From Caldimonas thermodepolymerans (GTDB lineage Bacteria > Pseudomonadota > Gammaproteobacteria > Burkholderiales > Burkholderiaceae_C): a DNA stretch of 64,000 bases. This document shows, in pieces, positions 8,597 to 18,174 of this stretch. Position 1 is the stretch's first letter. Each line of letters starts with the position of its first letter. The notes below the pieces were generated by a model. The model saw only the letters and a program-made list of their open reading frames with translations, was not told where the DNA came from and did no database searches. The position numbers and the translations under genes are program-made. The stretch is from positions 3,410,001 through 3,474,000 of the forward strand of contig NZ_CP064338.1 in the NCBI RefSeq assembly GCF_015476235.1, written 5' to 3'.

Positions 8597-9949
8597 TCAG
8601 GCCGCGGCCGGCACCCGGCAGCCGCGCGCGGCCTGGGTGGCGCGCTCGAGCAGCCGGCGCGGCAGCTGCCCGTGCGGGCGGCGCGCCAGGCGCTCCTGGG
8701 CCAGCGCCATGGCCAGCGGGCCGTCGCCGGCACGCACCGCGGCTTCCAGCAGCGTCAGGTCGATCAGGTCGCGCTGCGCGTGGCTGCCGCCGAAGCGGTT
8801 CGCCTCGTGGCGGATGCCGCGCAGCAGCCGCACCGCGTCGCGGTAGCGCCCCTGGCCGAAGGCCAGCATGGCCTCGGCCGCGGGCAGCCCCACCTCGCGG
8901 GCGAACCGGGCGATGTCCCCGGCCCCGCCGGCGGCCTGGCGGCGCAGCGACTCCAGCACCGCCTGCTGCGCGTCCCGGCGGCCGGCACCGATGAAGGCCA
9001 TCAGCGCATGCCAGTCGTTGAACGCGTAGTTGCCTGCGGTGGCCAGCGGGGCCCAACGGTCGGCGAGGGCCTGCCAGCGGTCGCCGACGTCCGTGCCCAG
9101 CAGCGCCAGCCGCCACAGCAGCGCGCTCGCGTCGATCATGTCCAGCACCACGCCCGACTGCCCGCCGCGCACCGCGCCGTCGTACAGCGCAAGCACCTGG
9201 TCGGTGTCGCCGCGGTCGAGGTGGAACAGCGCCAGGTGCCACCAGTTGTGCACCGCGAAGAAGCTGTCCTCGGACCAGGCCGCGCAGTCCTGCGTCAGCC
9301 AGGCGATGCCCTCGTCGGCGCGGTTGCGCATCTCGCAGACATGCGCCACCGCGTGCCAGCCCCAGCCGTCGCGGCGCTCCAGCGCGACGCTGCGCCGGCC
9401 GCAAGCCTCGGCGGCGTCGTACTCGCCGCACTCCTCCAGCCCGAAGGCGTACATGCCGAGCACCGCGTGGTAGCCCGGCAGCGGCTCGCTCCAGGCCGGC
9501 AGCACCCGCGCGATGCGGTCGCGCAGCATGCGGCTGTCGCCGGTGAAGAAGTCGATCTGGTGCCCGGCCTGCAGGGCCAGCGCGTCGCGCGGGTACCGGG
9601 CGCTCAGGTCTTCCAGGATGCGGCCGGCCTCGCGCCAGCGGCCTTCGTACAGCCGGCGCGCGGCCAGCAGGTGCGCGCGCTCGCGGACGTCGCCGCCGCA
9701 GCGTTCGCCCTGTTCGATGCAGGCGCGCGCCACCGGCAGGCCGTCCGGCTCGGTGCCCAGCAGGTACAGCCAGGCTTTCAGCGCGTGGGCCATGGTCATC
9801 CCGGGCGCGGCCTCGATCGCGCGGTCGATGGTCGCGACCGGGTCGCCGATGAAGCAGCGCAGCTGGTGGCCGGCGTGCTCGAACGCGTCCAGGGCCACGC
9901 CGGTTGCGCCCGTCAGGGCATGACCCGCAGAATCCTTCAGTGGTGCCAT
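8597..9949 (-). CDS. Tetratricopeptide repeat protein, TTC38-like
   Basis: A 450-residue soluble helical-repeat protein without signal peptide. The segments AAPGMTMAHALKAWLYLLG, YHAVLGMYAFGLEECGEYDA, GWHAVAHVCEM and AVHNWWHLALFHLDRG show the His-rich TPR arrangement of the TTC38 family, in which two long tetratricopeptide arrays face each other. Function is unknown; bacterial members are often beside regulators or oxidoreductases. It is divergent from the AraC-type gene at 10081, and the roughly 130-bp gap between them should hold both promoters. Confidence 0.8.
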   Translation of the reverse strand: MAPLKDSAGHALTGATGVALDAFEHAGHQLRCFIGDPVATIDRAIEAAPGMTMAHALKAWLYLLGTEPDGLPVARACIEQGERCGGDVRERAHLLAARRLYEGRWREAGRILEDLSARYPRDALALQAGHQIDFFTGDSRMLRDRIARVLPAWSEPLPGYHAVLGMYAFGLEECGEYDAAEACGRRSVALERRDGWGWHAVAHVCEMRNRADEGIAWLTQDCAAWSEDSFFAVHNWWHLALFHLDRGDTDQVLALYDGAVRGGQSGVVLDMIDASALLWRLALLGTDVGDRWQALADRWAPLATAGNYAFNDWHALMAFIGAGRRDAQQAVLESLRRQAAGGAGDIARFAREVGLPAAEAMLAFGQGRYRDAVRLLRGIRHEANRFGGSHAQRDLIDLTLLEAAVRAGDGPLAMALAQERLARRPHGQLPRRLLERATQAARGCRVPAAA

Positions 9950-10080
9950 CGTGTGCTCCTTCCTCTTGCCAGTGGGGTTGAACGATGGCGCCCACTGTAG
10001 GCACCGGGGTCCGGACGGACCATGGCCGCGACGCCGCGCGGTTGTGCCCGGACGCCGGAGCCGGTTTCCGGGAGGGCCGC

Positions 10081-11151
10081 ATGGATGCACTGTCCGACCT
10101 GCTGCGCGTGCTGCATTTCGCCGGCGGCGTGTTCCTCGAGGCGTGCTTTCGCCAGCCCTGGTGCGTCACCTCCCGCCTCACGGCCGAGGACTGCGGTCCG
10201 GACCTGGCCGCCCCGGGCGGCCTCGTGGCCTTCCATTTCGTGCTGGACGGCAAGATGGAGGTGGCGCTGCCGGACGGGCAGCGATGCACGGCCCGCACCG
10301 GCGACCTGGTGCTGCTGCCCGGCAACGACCCGCACCTGCTCGCCAGCGACCTGCGCCTGCCGCCGGTGTCGGCCGACGCGCTGATCGAGCAGGCCGACGC
10401 GCAGGCCATGGCACGCATCGACCACGGCGACGGCCCCGAGGTGCTGACGCGCCTGGTGTGCGGCTACCTGGCCACGCCCGTCGTCCACCACCCGCAGCTT
10501 GCGATGCTGCCGCCGCTGATGGTGGAGCCGATGGCCGGCCGCCCCTGCGCCGACTGGGTGGCCAGCTCGTTCCGTTATGCCTCGCAGGAACGGGCCAGCC
10601 TGCGCCCGGGCGCACAGGCGGTGATCGGCCGGCTGTCGGAGCTGCTGTTCGTCGAGGCGGTGCGCAGCCACGTCGAGCGGCTGCCGGCGCAGGAGCGCGG
10701 CTGGCTGGCCGCGCTGCGGGATCCCCCGCTGGCACGGGCACTGGCTGCCCTGCACGCGCGCGTCGCCCATCCCTGGACCACCGAGTCGCTGGCACGCGAA
10801 GCCTTGCTGTCGCGCTCGGCCTTCGCCGACCGCTTCACCCGCGTGCTGGGCATGCCGCCGATGACCTACCTGACGCGCTGGCGCATGTGCGTCGCGGCAC
10901 GGCGCTTGCGTGAGTCGTCGCAGCCGATCGCGCGCATCGCCGCCGAGGTGGGCTACGAGTCGGAATCGACCTTCTCGCGCGCCTTCACCCGCGAGATGGG
11001 CACGGCCCCCGGCGCGTTCAGGCGCGAGGACCGGATGCGGGACCTGCAGGGCCTGCAGACCGCCGCAGCAGCGCCGGCGCATGATGAGGGTTTTCCCTTA
11101 TATCGCACAAAAAGAGAACAAACATTTCGATATCCGCCTACCCGTGAGTGA
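10081..11151 (+). CDS. AraC family transcriptional regulator with Cupin_6 sensor
   Basis: A 356-residue regulator. The N-terminal half is the cupin-type AraC-N domain (LLRVLHFAGGVFLEA ... LVAFHFVLDG ... GDLVLLPGNDPHLL). The C-terminal third is the double-HTH AraC domain (WTTESLAREALLSRSAFADR, FTRVLGMPPMTYLTRWRM, ARIAAEVGYESESTFSRAFT). The ATG at 10081 is chosen for the GGGAGG Shine-Dalgarno about 7 bases upstream; an in-frame start at 9985 would add 32 residues outside the domain. It probably controls itself or the divergent TPR gene. Confidence 0.88.
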   Translation: MDALSDLLRVLHFAGGVFLEACFRQPWCVTSRLTAEDCGPDLAAPGGLVAFHFVLDGKMEVALPDGQRCTARTGDLVLLPGNDPHLLASDLRLPPVSADALIEQADAQAMARIDHGDGPEVLTRLVCGYLATPVVHHPQLAMLPPLMVEPMAGRPCADWVASSFRYASQERASLRPGAQAVIGRLSELLFVEAVRSHVERLPAQERGWLAALRDPPLARALAALHARVAHPWTTESLAREALLSRSAFADRFTRVLGMPPMTYLTRWRMCVAARRLRESSQPIARIAAEVGYESESTFSRAFTREMGTAPGAFRREDRMRDLQGLQTAAAAPAHDEGFPLYRTKREQTFRYPPTRE

Positions 11152-11295
11152 TTCGTTTCCCTCAATCCCCTTCCGGAGGCACACATAGGAAAGACTTGTC
11201 GGCCCCGACTTCCTACACTGTCGGAACAGGTGTCGGCCCGCCGGCGCGTCACAAGCGCGCCTGTGGCATCAGCCCCCCACAAGGAGTTGTCCACG

Positions 11296-14200
11296 ATGAA
11301 TGCCCCCCTTCCCGAGTCGATTCGCCGCGCCCTGGAAACCGTCTCCCTGGACGACAAGTACGCGCTCGATCGCGGCCGCGTGTTCATGAGCGGCGTGCAG
11401 GCGCTGGTACGCCTGCCGATGCTGCAACGCCAGCGCGACGCGCTGGCCGGCCTCAACACCGCCGGCTTCATCAGCGGCTACCGCGGCTCGCCGCTGGGCG
11501 GCTACGACCAGGCGCTGTGGCAGGCCAAGAAGCACCTCGAGGCCCACCACATCGTGTTCCAGCCCGGCGTCAACGAGGAGCTGGGCGCCACCGCGGTGTG
11601 GGGCACGCAGCAGCTGGACCTGTACCCGGAGCACAAGAAGTACGACGGCGTGTTCGGCATCTGGTACGGCAAGGGCCCCGGCGTGGACCGCTGCCTGGAT
11701 GTCTTCAAGCACGCCAACATGGCCGGCACCGCCCGGCACGGCGGCGTGATCGCGCTGGCCGGCGACGACCATGTCGCCAAGAGTTCCACCGCCGCGCACC
11801 AGAGCGACCACGTGTTCAAGGCGGTGGGCTTCCCGGTGTTCTTCCCCGCCAACGTGCAGGAGATCCTGGACCTGGGCCTGCACGCCTTCGCGATGAGCCG
11901 CTTCGCCGGCGTGTGGACCGCGATGAAGACGATCCAGGAGATCGTCGAGTCCTCGTCCAGCGTCTGGGTCGACCCCGACCGGGTGCACGTCGCGCTGCCC
12001 GAGGACTTCGAGATGCCGCCCGGCGGCCTGCACATCCGCTGGCCCGACCCGCCGCTGGAGCAGGAAGCGCGGCTGATGAACTACAAGTGGTACGCGGCGC
12101 TTGCCTACGTGCGCGCGAACCGGCTCAACCACAACGTCATCAGCGGGCCCGATGACCGCTTCGGCCTGATCGCCAGCGGCAAGGCCTACAACGACACCCG
12201 CCAGGCACTGCACGACCTGGGGCTGGACGACGAGACCTGCCGCCGCATCGGCATCCGCCTGCACAAGGTGAGCGTCGTGTGGCCGCTGGAGGCGAGCATC
12301 ACGCGCGAGTTCGCCACCGGCCTGCAGGAGATCCTGGTCGTCGAGGAAAAGCGCCAGATGATCGAGTACCAGCTCAAGGAGGAACTCTACAACTGGCGCG
12401 AGGACGTACGCCCCAACGTGCTGGGCAAGTTCAACGAGCCCGAGGGCGACTACTCCGGCGGCGAATGGTCGCACCCCAACCCGGCGTCGAACTGGCTGCT
12501 GCGCGCCCATGCCGACCTGAACCCGACGCTGATCGCCAAGGCCATCGCGCAGCGGCTGGACAAGCTGGGCATCATGCAGCAGCTGGGCAGCGACCTGCGC
12601 GGGCGCATCGCCGCACGACTGGCGATCATCGAGGCCAAGGAGCGCAGCGAGCAGACGCTCAAGGTCGAGGCCGACCGCGTCCCCTGGTTCTGCAGCGGCT
12701 GCCCGCACAACACCAGCACCCGCGTGCCCGAAGGCTCGCGCGCGGTGGCCGGCATCGGCTGCCACTACATGACGGTGTGGATGGACCGCAGCACCAGCAC
12801 CTTCACGCAGATGGGGGGCGAAGGCGTGCCCTGGGTCGGCCAGGCGCCGTTCACCCACGAAAAGCACATCTTCGCCAACCTGGGCGACGGCACGTACTTC
12901 CACAGCGGGCTGCTGGCGATCCGCCAGAGCATCGCCGCGGGCGTCAACATCACCTACAAGATCCTCTACAACGACGCGGTGGCGATGACCGGCGGGCAGA
13001 AGGTCGGCGAGCGCCCCGAGGGCCATTCGGTGCTGCAGATCATGCAGAGCCTGGTGGCCGAGGGCGTCGCGAAGCTGGTGATCGTCAGCGACGACCCCGA
13101 CAAGTACCGCGGCGTGGCGCTCGCGCCCGGCGTGACGGTGCACCACCGCGACGAGCTGGACCGCATCCAGCGCGAGTTCCGCGAGATCCCCGGCACCACC
13201 GCGATCATCTACGACCAGACCTGCGCCACCGAGAAGCGCCGCCGCCGCAAGCGCGGCACCCTGGTCGACCCGGCCAAGCGGGTGGTGATCAACGAGCTGG
13301 TCTGCGAAGGCTGCGGCGACTGCTCGGTGCAGAGCAACTGCCTGAGCGTGGAGCCGGTCGAGACCGAGTTCGGCCGCAAGCGCCGCATCAACCAGAGCAC
13401 CTGCAACAAGGACTATTCCTGCGTGAAGGGCTTCTGCCCGAGCTTCGTGACCGTCGAGGGGGGTGAACTGCGCACCGCGAAGAAGGCCGCCAGCGAACGG
13501 CCCGACCCGTTCCGCCTGCCGGCGCTGCCCGAGCCGGTGCTGCCCGGCGCCGAACAGCCCTACGGCATCGTCGTCGCCGGCATCGGCGGCACCGGCGTCA
13601 TCACGATCGGCCAGCTGCTCGGCATGGCCGCGCACATCGAGGGCAAGGGCATCGTCACGCAGGACGCGGCCGGCCTGGCGCAGAAAGGCGGCAGCACCTG
13701 GAGCCACATCCAGATCGCCGAGCGTGCCGAGGTGATCCGCACCACGCGCGTGGGCACCGGCGAGGCCGACCTCGTGATCGGCTGCGACCCCATCGTCACC
13801 GCGAGCAAGACGACGCTCGCGACCATGCTCGAAGGCCGCACCCGCATCGCGCTCAACGCGCACGGCACGCCCACCGCCGCCTTCGTCCACAACCCCGACT
13901 GGCAGTTCCCGGCCGGCAGCTGCGAGGCGCTGCTGGAGCGCACCGTCGGCGCGGACCGCATCGGCCGCTTCGACGCCGAGCAGCTGTCGGTACGCCTGCT
14001 GGGCGACTCGATCTACGCCAACCCGATGATGCTGGGCTACGCCTGGCAGAAGGGCTGGGTGCCGCTGACTCGCGCCGCGCTGCTGCGCGCGATCGAGCTC
14101 AACGGCGTGCAGGTCGAGAACAACAAGGCCGCCTTCGAATGGGGCCGGCGCGTCGCGCACGACCCGGCCGAGGTCGAGGCGCTGGCCAGGCCCCAGGGCC

Positions 14201-14880
14201 AGGTGGTGCAGTTCGTGCGCAAGCCGGCGCAGACGCTGGACGAGATCGTCGCCCGCCGCGTCGAGTACCTGACCGGCTACCAGAACGCCGCCTACGCCGC
14301 GCAGTACCGCGAGTTCGTCGAGCGGGTGCGCGCGGCCGAGGCGCCGCTCGGCTCGACCCGGCTCACCGAGACGGTGGCACGCTACCTGTTCAAGCTGATG
14401 GCCTACAAGGACGAGTACGAGGTCGCGCGCCTGCACACCGACCCGGCCTTCCTCGCGCAGATCCGCCAGCAGTTCGACGGCGACTACAAGCTGGTCTACC
14501 ACCTTGCGCCGCCGCTGCTGGCACGCCGCAACGAGCGCGGCGAGCTGGTCAAGCGCCCCTACGGCCCGTGGATGCTCAAGGCCTTCGGCCTGCTGGCCAG
14601 GCTCAAGGGCCTGCGCGGCACCGCGTTCGACCCGTTCGGCCGCACCGCCGAGCGCCGCACCGAGCGCGCACTGATCGGCGAGTACAAGGACTGCATCGAG
14701 GAGCTGCTGGCCGGGCTCGACGCCGGGCGGCTGGCGCTGGCCGTGGAGATCGCGCGCATTCCCGAGGAGATCCGCGGCTACGGCCACGTGAAGGAACGCC
14801 ACCTGGCGCGTGCCCGCGAGAAGTGGGCGCAGCTGATGGCGCGCTGGCGCGCGGGCGCCAGCGAAGCGCGCGCGGCCTGA
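11296..14880 (+). CDS. Indolepyruvate ferredoxin oxidoreductase (fused alpha/beta/gamma)
   Basis: A 1194-residue single-chain thiamine-diphosphate enzyme that oxidatively decarboxylates aryl-2-oxoacids to acyl-CoA with ferredoxin as acceptor. The N-terminal 2-oxoacid:ferredoxin core begins GFISGYRGSPLGGYDQALW. The TPP-binding part has FCSGCPHNTSTR, GIGCHYMTVW and ANLGDGTYFHSG. A Cys-rich Fe-S segment (ELVCEGCGDCSVQSNC ... NKDYSCVKGFCPSF) follows, then the gamma domain (IVVAGIGGTGVITIGQLLG). The length matches the fused proteobacterial family. The start has AAGGAG 9 bases upstream. It converges on the liv operon, which could import its amino-acid precursors. Confidence 0.92.
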   Translation: MNAPLPESIRRALETVSLDDKYALDRGRVFMSGVQALVRLPMLQRQRDALAGLNTAGFISGYRGSPLGGYDQALWQAKKHLEAHHIVFQPGVNEELGATAVWGTQQLDLYPEHKKYDGVFGIWYGKGPGVDRCLDVFKHANMAGTARHGGVIALAGDDHVAKSSTAAHQSDHVFKAVGFPVFFPANVQEILDLGLHAFAMSRFAGVWTAMKTIQEIVESSSSVWVDPDRVHVALPEDFEMPPGGLHIRWPDPPLEQEARLMNYKWYAALAYVRANRLNHNVISGPDDRFGLIASGKAYNDTRQALHDLGLDDETCRRIGIRLHKVSVVWPLEASITREFATGLQEILVVEEKRQMIEYQLKEELYNWREDVRPNVLGKFNEPEGDYSGGEWSHPNPASNWLLRAHADLNPTLIAKAIAQRLDKLGIMQQLGSDLRGRIAARLAIIEAKERSEQTLKVEADRVPWFCSGCPHNTSTRVPEGSRAVAGIGCHYMTVWMDRSTSTFTQMGGEGVPWVGQAPFTHEKHIFANLGDGTYFHSGLLAIRQSIAAGVNITYKILYNDAVAMTGGQKVGERPEGHSVLQIMQSLVAEGVAKLVIVSDDPDKYRGVALAPGVTVHHRDELDRIQREFREIPGTTAIIYDQTCATEKRRRRKRGTLVDPAKRVVINELVCEGCGDCSVQSNCLSVEPVETEFGRKRRINQSTCNKDYSCVKGFCPSFVTVEGGELRTAKKAASERPDPFRLPALPEPVLPGAEQPYGIVVAGIGGTGVITIGQLLGMAAHIEGKGIVTQDAAGLAQKGGSTWSHIQIAERAEVIRTTRVGTGEADLVIGCDPIVTASKTTLATMLEGRTRIALNAHGTPTAAFVHNPDWQFPAGSCEALLERTVGADRIGRFDAEQLSVRLLGDSIYANPMMLGYAWQKGWVPLTRAALLRAIELNGVQVENNKAAFEWGRRVAHDPAEVEALARPQGQVVQFVRKPAQTLDEIVARRVEYLTGYQNAAYAAQYREFVERVRAAEAPLGSTRLTETVARYLFKLMAYKDEYEVARLHTDPAFLAQIRQQFDGDYKLVYHLAPPLLARRNERGELVKRPYGPWMLKAFGLLARLKGLRGTAFDPFGRTAERRTERALIGEYKDCIEELLAGLDAGRLALAVEIARIPEEIRGYGHVKERHLARAREKWAQLMARWRAGASEARAA

Positions 14881-14934
14881 GGCACAAGGAGACGTGACGG
14901 CGGCGGGAGGGCGCGGGGCCCTCCCGTCCCGCCT

Positions 14935-15891
14935 TCAGGACGACGGGGCGCTGCGGTCGGCGCGGCGCTTCTGCCAGGCGATCAGCTCGCCGACGATGCC
15001 GCGCCGGAACGCCAGCACGCAGACCACGAAGGTCGCGCCGATGATGACCGTGACCCAGGAGCCGACCCGGTCGGCCAGGTAGTTCTGCAGGCCCACGATC
15101 GTGAAGGCGCCCACCACCGGCCCGGCGAACGTGCCCATGCCGCCCAGCAGGGTCATCAGCACCACCTCGCCCGACAGGCTCCAGTGCACGTCCGACAGCG
15201 TCGTGAAGCCCAGCACCAGGGTCTTGAGCGAGCCGGCCAGCCCGGCGATGGCGGTGGACAACACGAAGGCGAGCAGCTTGTAGCGGTCGACGTCGTAGCC
15301 CAGCGAGATCGTGCGCGGCTCGTTCTCGCGGATCGCCTTGAGCACCTGCCCGTACGGCGAGTGCACGATGCGCACGATGAACAGGAACACCGCGACGAAG
15401 ACCGCCAGCACGACGAAGTACATCACCAGGTCGTTCTGCAGCGGCAGCAGCCCGAACAGCTTGCCGCGCGGCACGCCCTGCAGCCCGTCCTCGCCGCCGG
15501 TGAACGGCGCCTGCAGGCAGATGAAGTAGACCATCTGCGCCATCGCCAGCGTGATCATCGCGAAGTAGATGCCCTGGCGGCGGATCGCCACCAGCCCGAC
15601 CACGAGCCCCAGCAGGGCCGCGATCGCGGTGCCGGCCACGACGCCCAGCTCCGGCGGCCAGCCGGCGCTGCGCACCAGCCAGCCGGTGGCGTAGCCGGCC
15701 GAGCCGAGGAAGGCCGCGTGGCCGAACGACAGCAGCCCGGTGTAGCCCAGCAGCAGGTTGAAGGCGCAGGCGAACATCGCGAAGCACAGCGCCTTCATCA
15801 TGAAGACGGGGTACAGCCCGATGAACGGTGCGGCCACCAGCACGGCCAGCACCACCAGCCAGGCAACGCGTTGGGAAGTCTGCGGGTTCAA
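14935..15891 (-). CDS. livM: Branched-chain amino-acid type ABC transporter permease LivM
   Basis: A 318-residue inner-membrane permease with about eight to ten hydrophobic helices. Family marks are the N-terminal GYTGLLSFGHAAFLGSAGYA and the cytoplasmic loop SPYGQVLKAIRENEPRTISL that contacts the ATPases. The C-terminal part has GEVVLMTLLGGMGTFAGPVV. It is the last gene of the iclR-livGFKHM operon, one base from livH. Substrate specificity cannot be read from the permease; branched-chain amino acids, other amino acids or aromatic acids are possible. Confidence 0.92.
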   Translation of the reverse strand: MNPQTSQRVAWLVVLAVLVAAPFIGLYPVFMMKALCFAMFACAFNLLLGYTGLLSFGHAAFLGSAGYATGWLVRSAGWPPELGVVAGTAIAALLGLVVGLVAIRRQGIYFAMITLAMAQMVYFICLQAPFTGGEDGLQGVPRGKLFGLLPLQNDLVMYFVVLAVFVAVFLFIVRIVHSPYGQVLKAIRENEPRTISLGYDVDRYKLLAFVLSTAIAGLAGSLKTLVLGFTTLSDVHWSLSGEVVLMTLLGGMGTFAGPVVGAFTIVGLQNYLADRVGSWVTVIIGATFVVCVLAFRRGIVGELIAWQKRRADRSAPSS

Positions 15892-15892
15892 C

Positions 15893-16780
15893 TCACTTCT
15901 CCTTGCCGAACAGACCGGCCGGCCGCAGCATCAGCACGATGGCCATGATGACGAACACGACGATGTTCGACGCCTCGGGGTAGAAGACCTTGGTCAACCC
16001 CTCGATCACCCCCAGCGCCAGGCCCGTGAGGATGGAGCCCAGGATCGAGCCCATGCCGCCGATCACCACCACCGCGAAGACGACGATGATCAGGTTCGAG
16101 CCCATCAGCGGCGTGATCTGGATCACCGGCGCCGCCAGCACGCCCGCCAGCGCTGCCAGGCCGGCCCCTGCGGCGTAGGTCAGCGTGACCATCATCGGCA
16201 CGTTGATGCCGAAGGCCTGCACCAGCTGCGGGTTCTCGGTGCCGGCACGCAGGTAGGCCCCCAGCCGGGTCTTCTCGATCACGAACCACACGCCCAGGCA
16301 CACCAGCAGCGACGCGAATACCACCCAGGCCCGGTAGTTGGGCAGGATCATGAAGCCCAGGTCGGTGGCGCCCTGCAGCTGCTCGGGCACCGAGTAGGAC
16401 TGTCCCGAGACGCCGAACTGGTCGCGGAAGATCCCTTCCAGGATCAGCGCCAGGCCGAAGGTCAGCAGCAGGCCGTACAGCGGGTCGAGCCGGTACAGCT
16501 GCTTGAGCATGGTTCGCTCGATCACCACGCCGAGCGCGCCGACCACGATGGGCGCGACCAGCAGCGACAGCCAGTAGTTGATGCCCAGCTTCTCCAGGCC
16601 GAGCCAGGCCACGTAGGCGCCGACCATGTACAGCGCGCCGTGGGCGAAGTTGACGATGCCCAGCAGGCCGAAGATCACCGCCAGCCCGAGGCTCAGCATC
16701 GCGTAGAACGATCCGTTGACCAGCCCGAGCAGCAGCTGCCCGAGCAGGGCCTGCAGCGGAATGCCGAAGATCTCGCTCAT
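15893..16780 (-). CDS. livH: Branched-chain amino-acid type ABC transporter permease LivH
   Basis: A 295-residue integral membrane protein pairing with LivM. Typical segments are NGSFYAMLSLGLAVIFGLLG, IVNFAHGALYMVGAYVAW and the coupling loop with RLGAYLRAGTENPQLVQAFG; the C-terminus has VVIGGMGSILGSILTGLALG. Length is as expected. It is separated from the upstream binding-protein gene by 139 bp that contain two strong stem-loops, and from livM by only one base. Confidence 0.92.
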   Translation of the reverse strand: MSEIFGIPLQALLGQLLLGLVNGSFYAMLSLGLAVIFGLLGIVNFAHGALYMVGAYVAWLGLEKLGINYWLSLLVAPIVVGALGVVIERTMLKQLYRLDPLYGLLLTFGLALILEGIFRDQFGVSGQSYSVPEQLQGATDLGFMILPNYRAWVVFASLLVCLGVWFVIEKTRLGAYLRAGTENPQLVQAFGINVPMMVTLTYAAGAGLAALAGVLAAPVIQITPLMGSNLIIVVFAVVVIGGMGSILGSILTGLALGVIEGLTKVFYPEASNIVVFVIMAIVLMLRPAGLFGKEK

Positions 16781-16823
16781 GTCCTCTCCCGTCGCGCCCC
16801 GGCCGCGAGCGGGCCGGGGGCAG

Positions 16824-16899
16824 CCCTCGGGGCGGCCTCAGGCCGCCCGAGGGGGCATCGGCCCGCCGGGAGGGCGGCGCGCGCCGCCTCCCGCGGGCC
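16824..16899 (-). other. Two tandem RNA stem-loops between livK and livH
   Basis: Two long inverted repeats fill the gap between the binding-protein and permease genes. The first (16824-16853) folds as a 13-bp stem with one bulge and a three-base loop. The second (16860-16899) pairs about 19 bp with two bulges. Neither is followed by a run of T on the minus strand, so they are more likely mRNA processing or stability elements than terminators. Such elements commonly let the binding protein be made in excess over the permeases. Confidence 0.6.
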
Positions 16900-16919
16900 T
16901 GCGCCGCACCGCGGCGCCG

Positions 16920-18131
16920 TCACTTCCACAACGCGCACTTGGACTCGGCCTTGGTCGTGAAGGCGTCCTCGCCCTTGATCACCGAGACCACGTCGAAGTA
17001 GTCCCAGGGCTCCTTGGACTTGTCGGGCGACTTCACCTGCAGCAGGTACATGTCGTGCACCATGCGGCCGTCCGGGCGCACGTAGCCGTCCTTGGCGTAC
17101 ATGTCGTTGATCTTGACCTTGCGGAACTCGGCCATGACCTTGTCCGCGTCGTCGGTCTTGATCGACTTGACGATGTTCAGGTACTGCCATGCGGCGGAGT
17201 AGTCGGCCGCCTGGATCGACGAGGGCATGCGCTTGATCTTGTCGAAGAACTTGCGGCTCCAGGCACGCGTCTCGTCGTCGCGGTTCCAGTACCAGCTGTC
17301 GGTCATGTACATGCCCTGCGTGGCCTTCAGGCCCAGCGCGTGGATGTCGTTGATGAACATCAGCAGGCCGGCGAGCTTCATCGACTTGGTGATGCCGAAC
17401 TCGTTGGCGGCCTTGATGCTGTTGATCGTGTCGCCGCCGGCGTTGGCCAGGCCGAGGATCTGCGCCTTGCTGGCCTGGGCCTGCAGCAGGAAGGACGAGA
17501 AGTCGCTGGCCGACAGCGGGTGGCGCACCGAGCCGGCCACCGTGCCACCCGAGGCCTTCACGATCGCGGCGGTGTCGTTCTGCAGCGCGGCGCCGAACGC
17601 GTAGTCGGCGGTCAGGAAGTACCAGCTCTTGCCGCCTGCCTTCACCACCGCGCTGCCGGTTCCCTTGGCCATCGCCACCGTGTCATACGCGTAGTGGATG
17701 GTGTAGGGCGAGCACTGTTCGTTGGTCAGCGCCGAGGTGCCCGCGCCGATGGCGATGAAGGGCTTCTTCTTCTCGGCCGCCACGCCGGCCATCGACAGGC
17801 CGGTGGCCGAGTTGGTGCCGCCGATCAGCAGGTCCAGGCCCTGCTGGTCGAACCATTCGCGCGCCTTGGCCGCGGCCACGTCGGGCTTGTTCTGGTGGTC
17901 GGCGGTGAGCAGCTCGATCTTCTTGCCCTCGATCTGGCCACCGATGTCGGCAATCGCCATCCGGATGGCTTCGGCGCCGGCCGGACCGTCGATGTCCGCG
18001 TACAGGCCGGACATGTCGGTGATGAAGCCGATGCGGATGACATCGCCGGAGATCTGGGCCTGGGCGGGCGTGCCCATGGCCAGGGCGGCGCAAGCCAAGG
18101 TGCAGGCAGCAGCAAGTTTCCTGGGTGTCAT
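16920..18131 (-). CDS. ABC transporter substrate-binding protein (Liv type)
   Basis: A 403-residue periplasmic binding protein of the Peripla_BP_6 type. A signal peptide (MTPRKLAAACTLACAALAMG, cleavage after AQA) precedes ISGDVIRIGFITDMSGLYAD. Typical later segments are LLTADHQNKPDVAAAKAREW and LIGGTNSATGLSMAGVAAEK. The start at 18131 is preferred over the in-frame ATG at 18146 because AAGGAGA lies 6-7 bases before it, whereas the upstream ATG has none. It supplies substrate to LivHM/LivGF in the same operon. The ligand is unknown; the nearby aryl-oxoacid oxidoreductase hints at aromatic amino acids or related acids. Confidence 0.92.
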   Translation of the reverse strand: MTPRKLAAACTLACAALAMGTPAQAQISGDVIRIGFITDMSGLYADIDGPAGAEAIRMAIADIGGQIEGKKIELLTADHQNKPDVAAAKAREWFDQQGLDLLIGGTNSATGLSMAGVAAEKKKPFIAIGAGTSALTNEQCSPYTIHYAYDTVAMAKGTGSAVVKAGGKSWYFLTADYAFGAALQNDTAAIVKASGGTVAGSVRHPLSASDFSSFLLQAQASKAQILGLANAGGDTINSIKAANEFGITKSMKLAGLLMFINDIHALGLKATQGMYMTDSWYWNRDDETRAWSRKFFDKIKRMPSSIQAADYSAAWQYLNIVKSIKTDDADKVMAEFRKVKINDMYAKDGYVRPDGRMVHDMYLLQVKSPDKSKEPWDYFDVVSVIKGEDAFTTKAESKCALWK

Positions 18132-18174
18132 CGATGTCTCCTTCATTGGTTGGGGAGGTGGAAAAGTCCTCTGG

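Noticed and set aside
11269-14802. A 1177-codon open frame antisense to the indolepyruvate oxidoreductase
   Set aside because: Codon-phase shadow of a G+C-rich gene: low-complexity Ala/Gly/Arg/His composition, no domain, no RBS. The plus-strand enzyme is certain.
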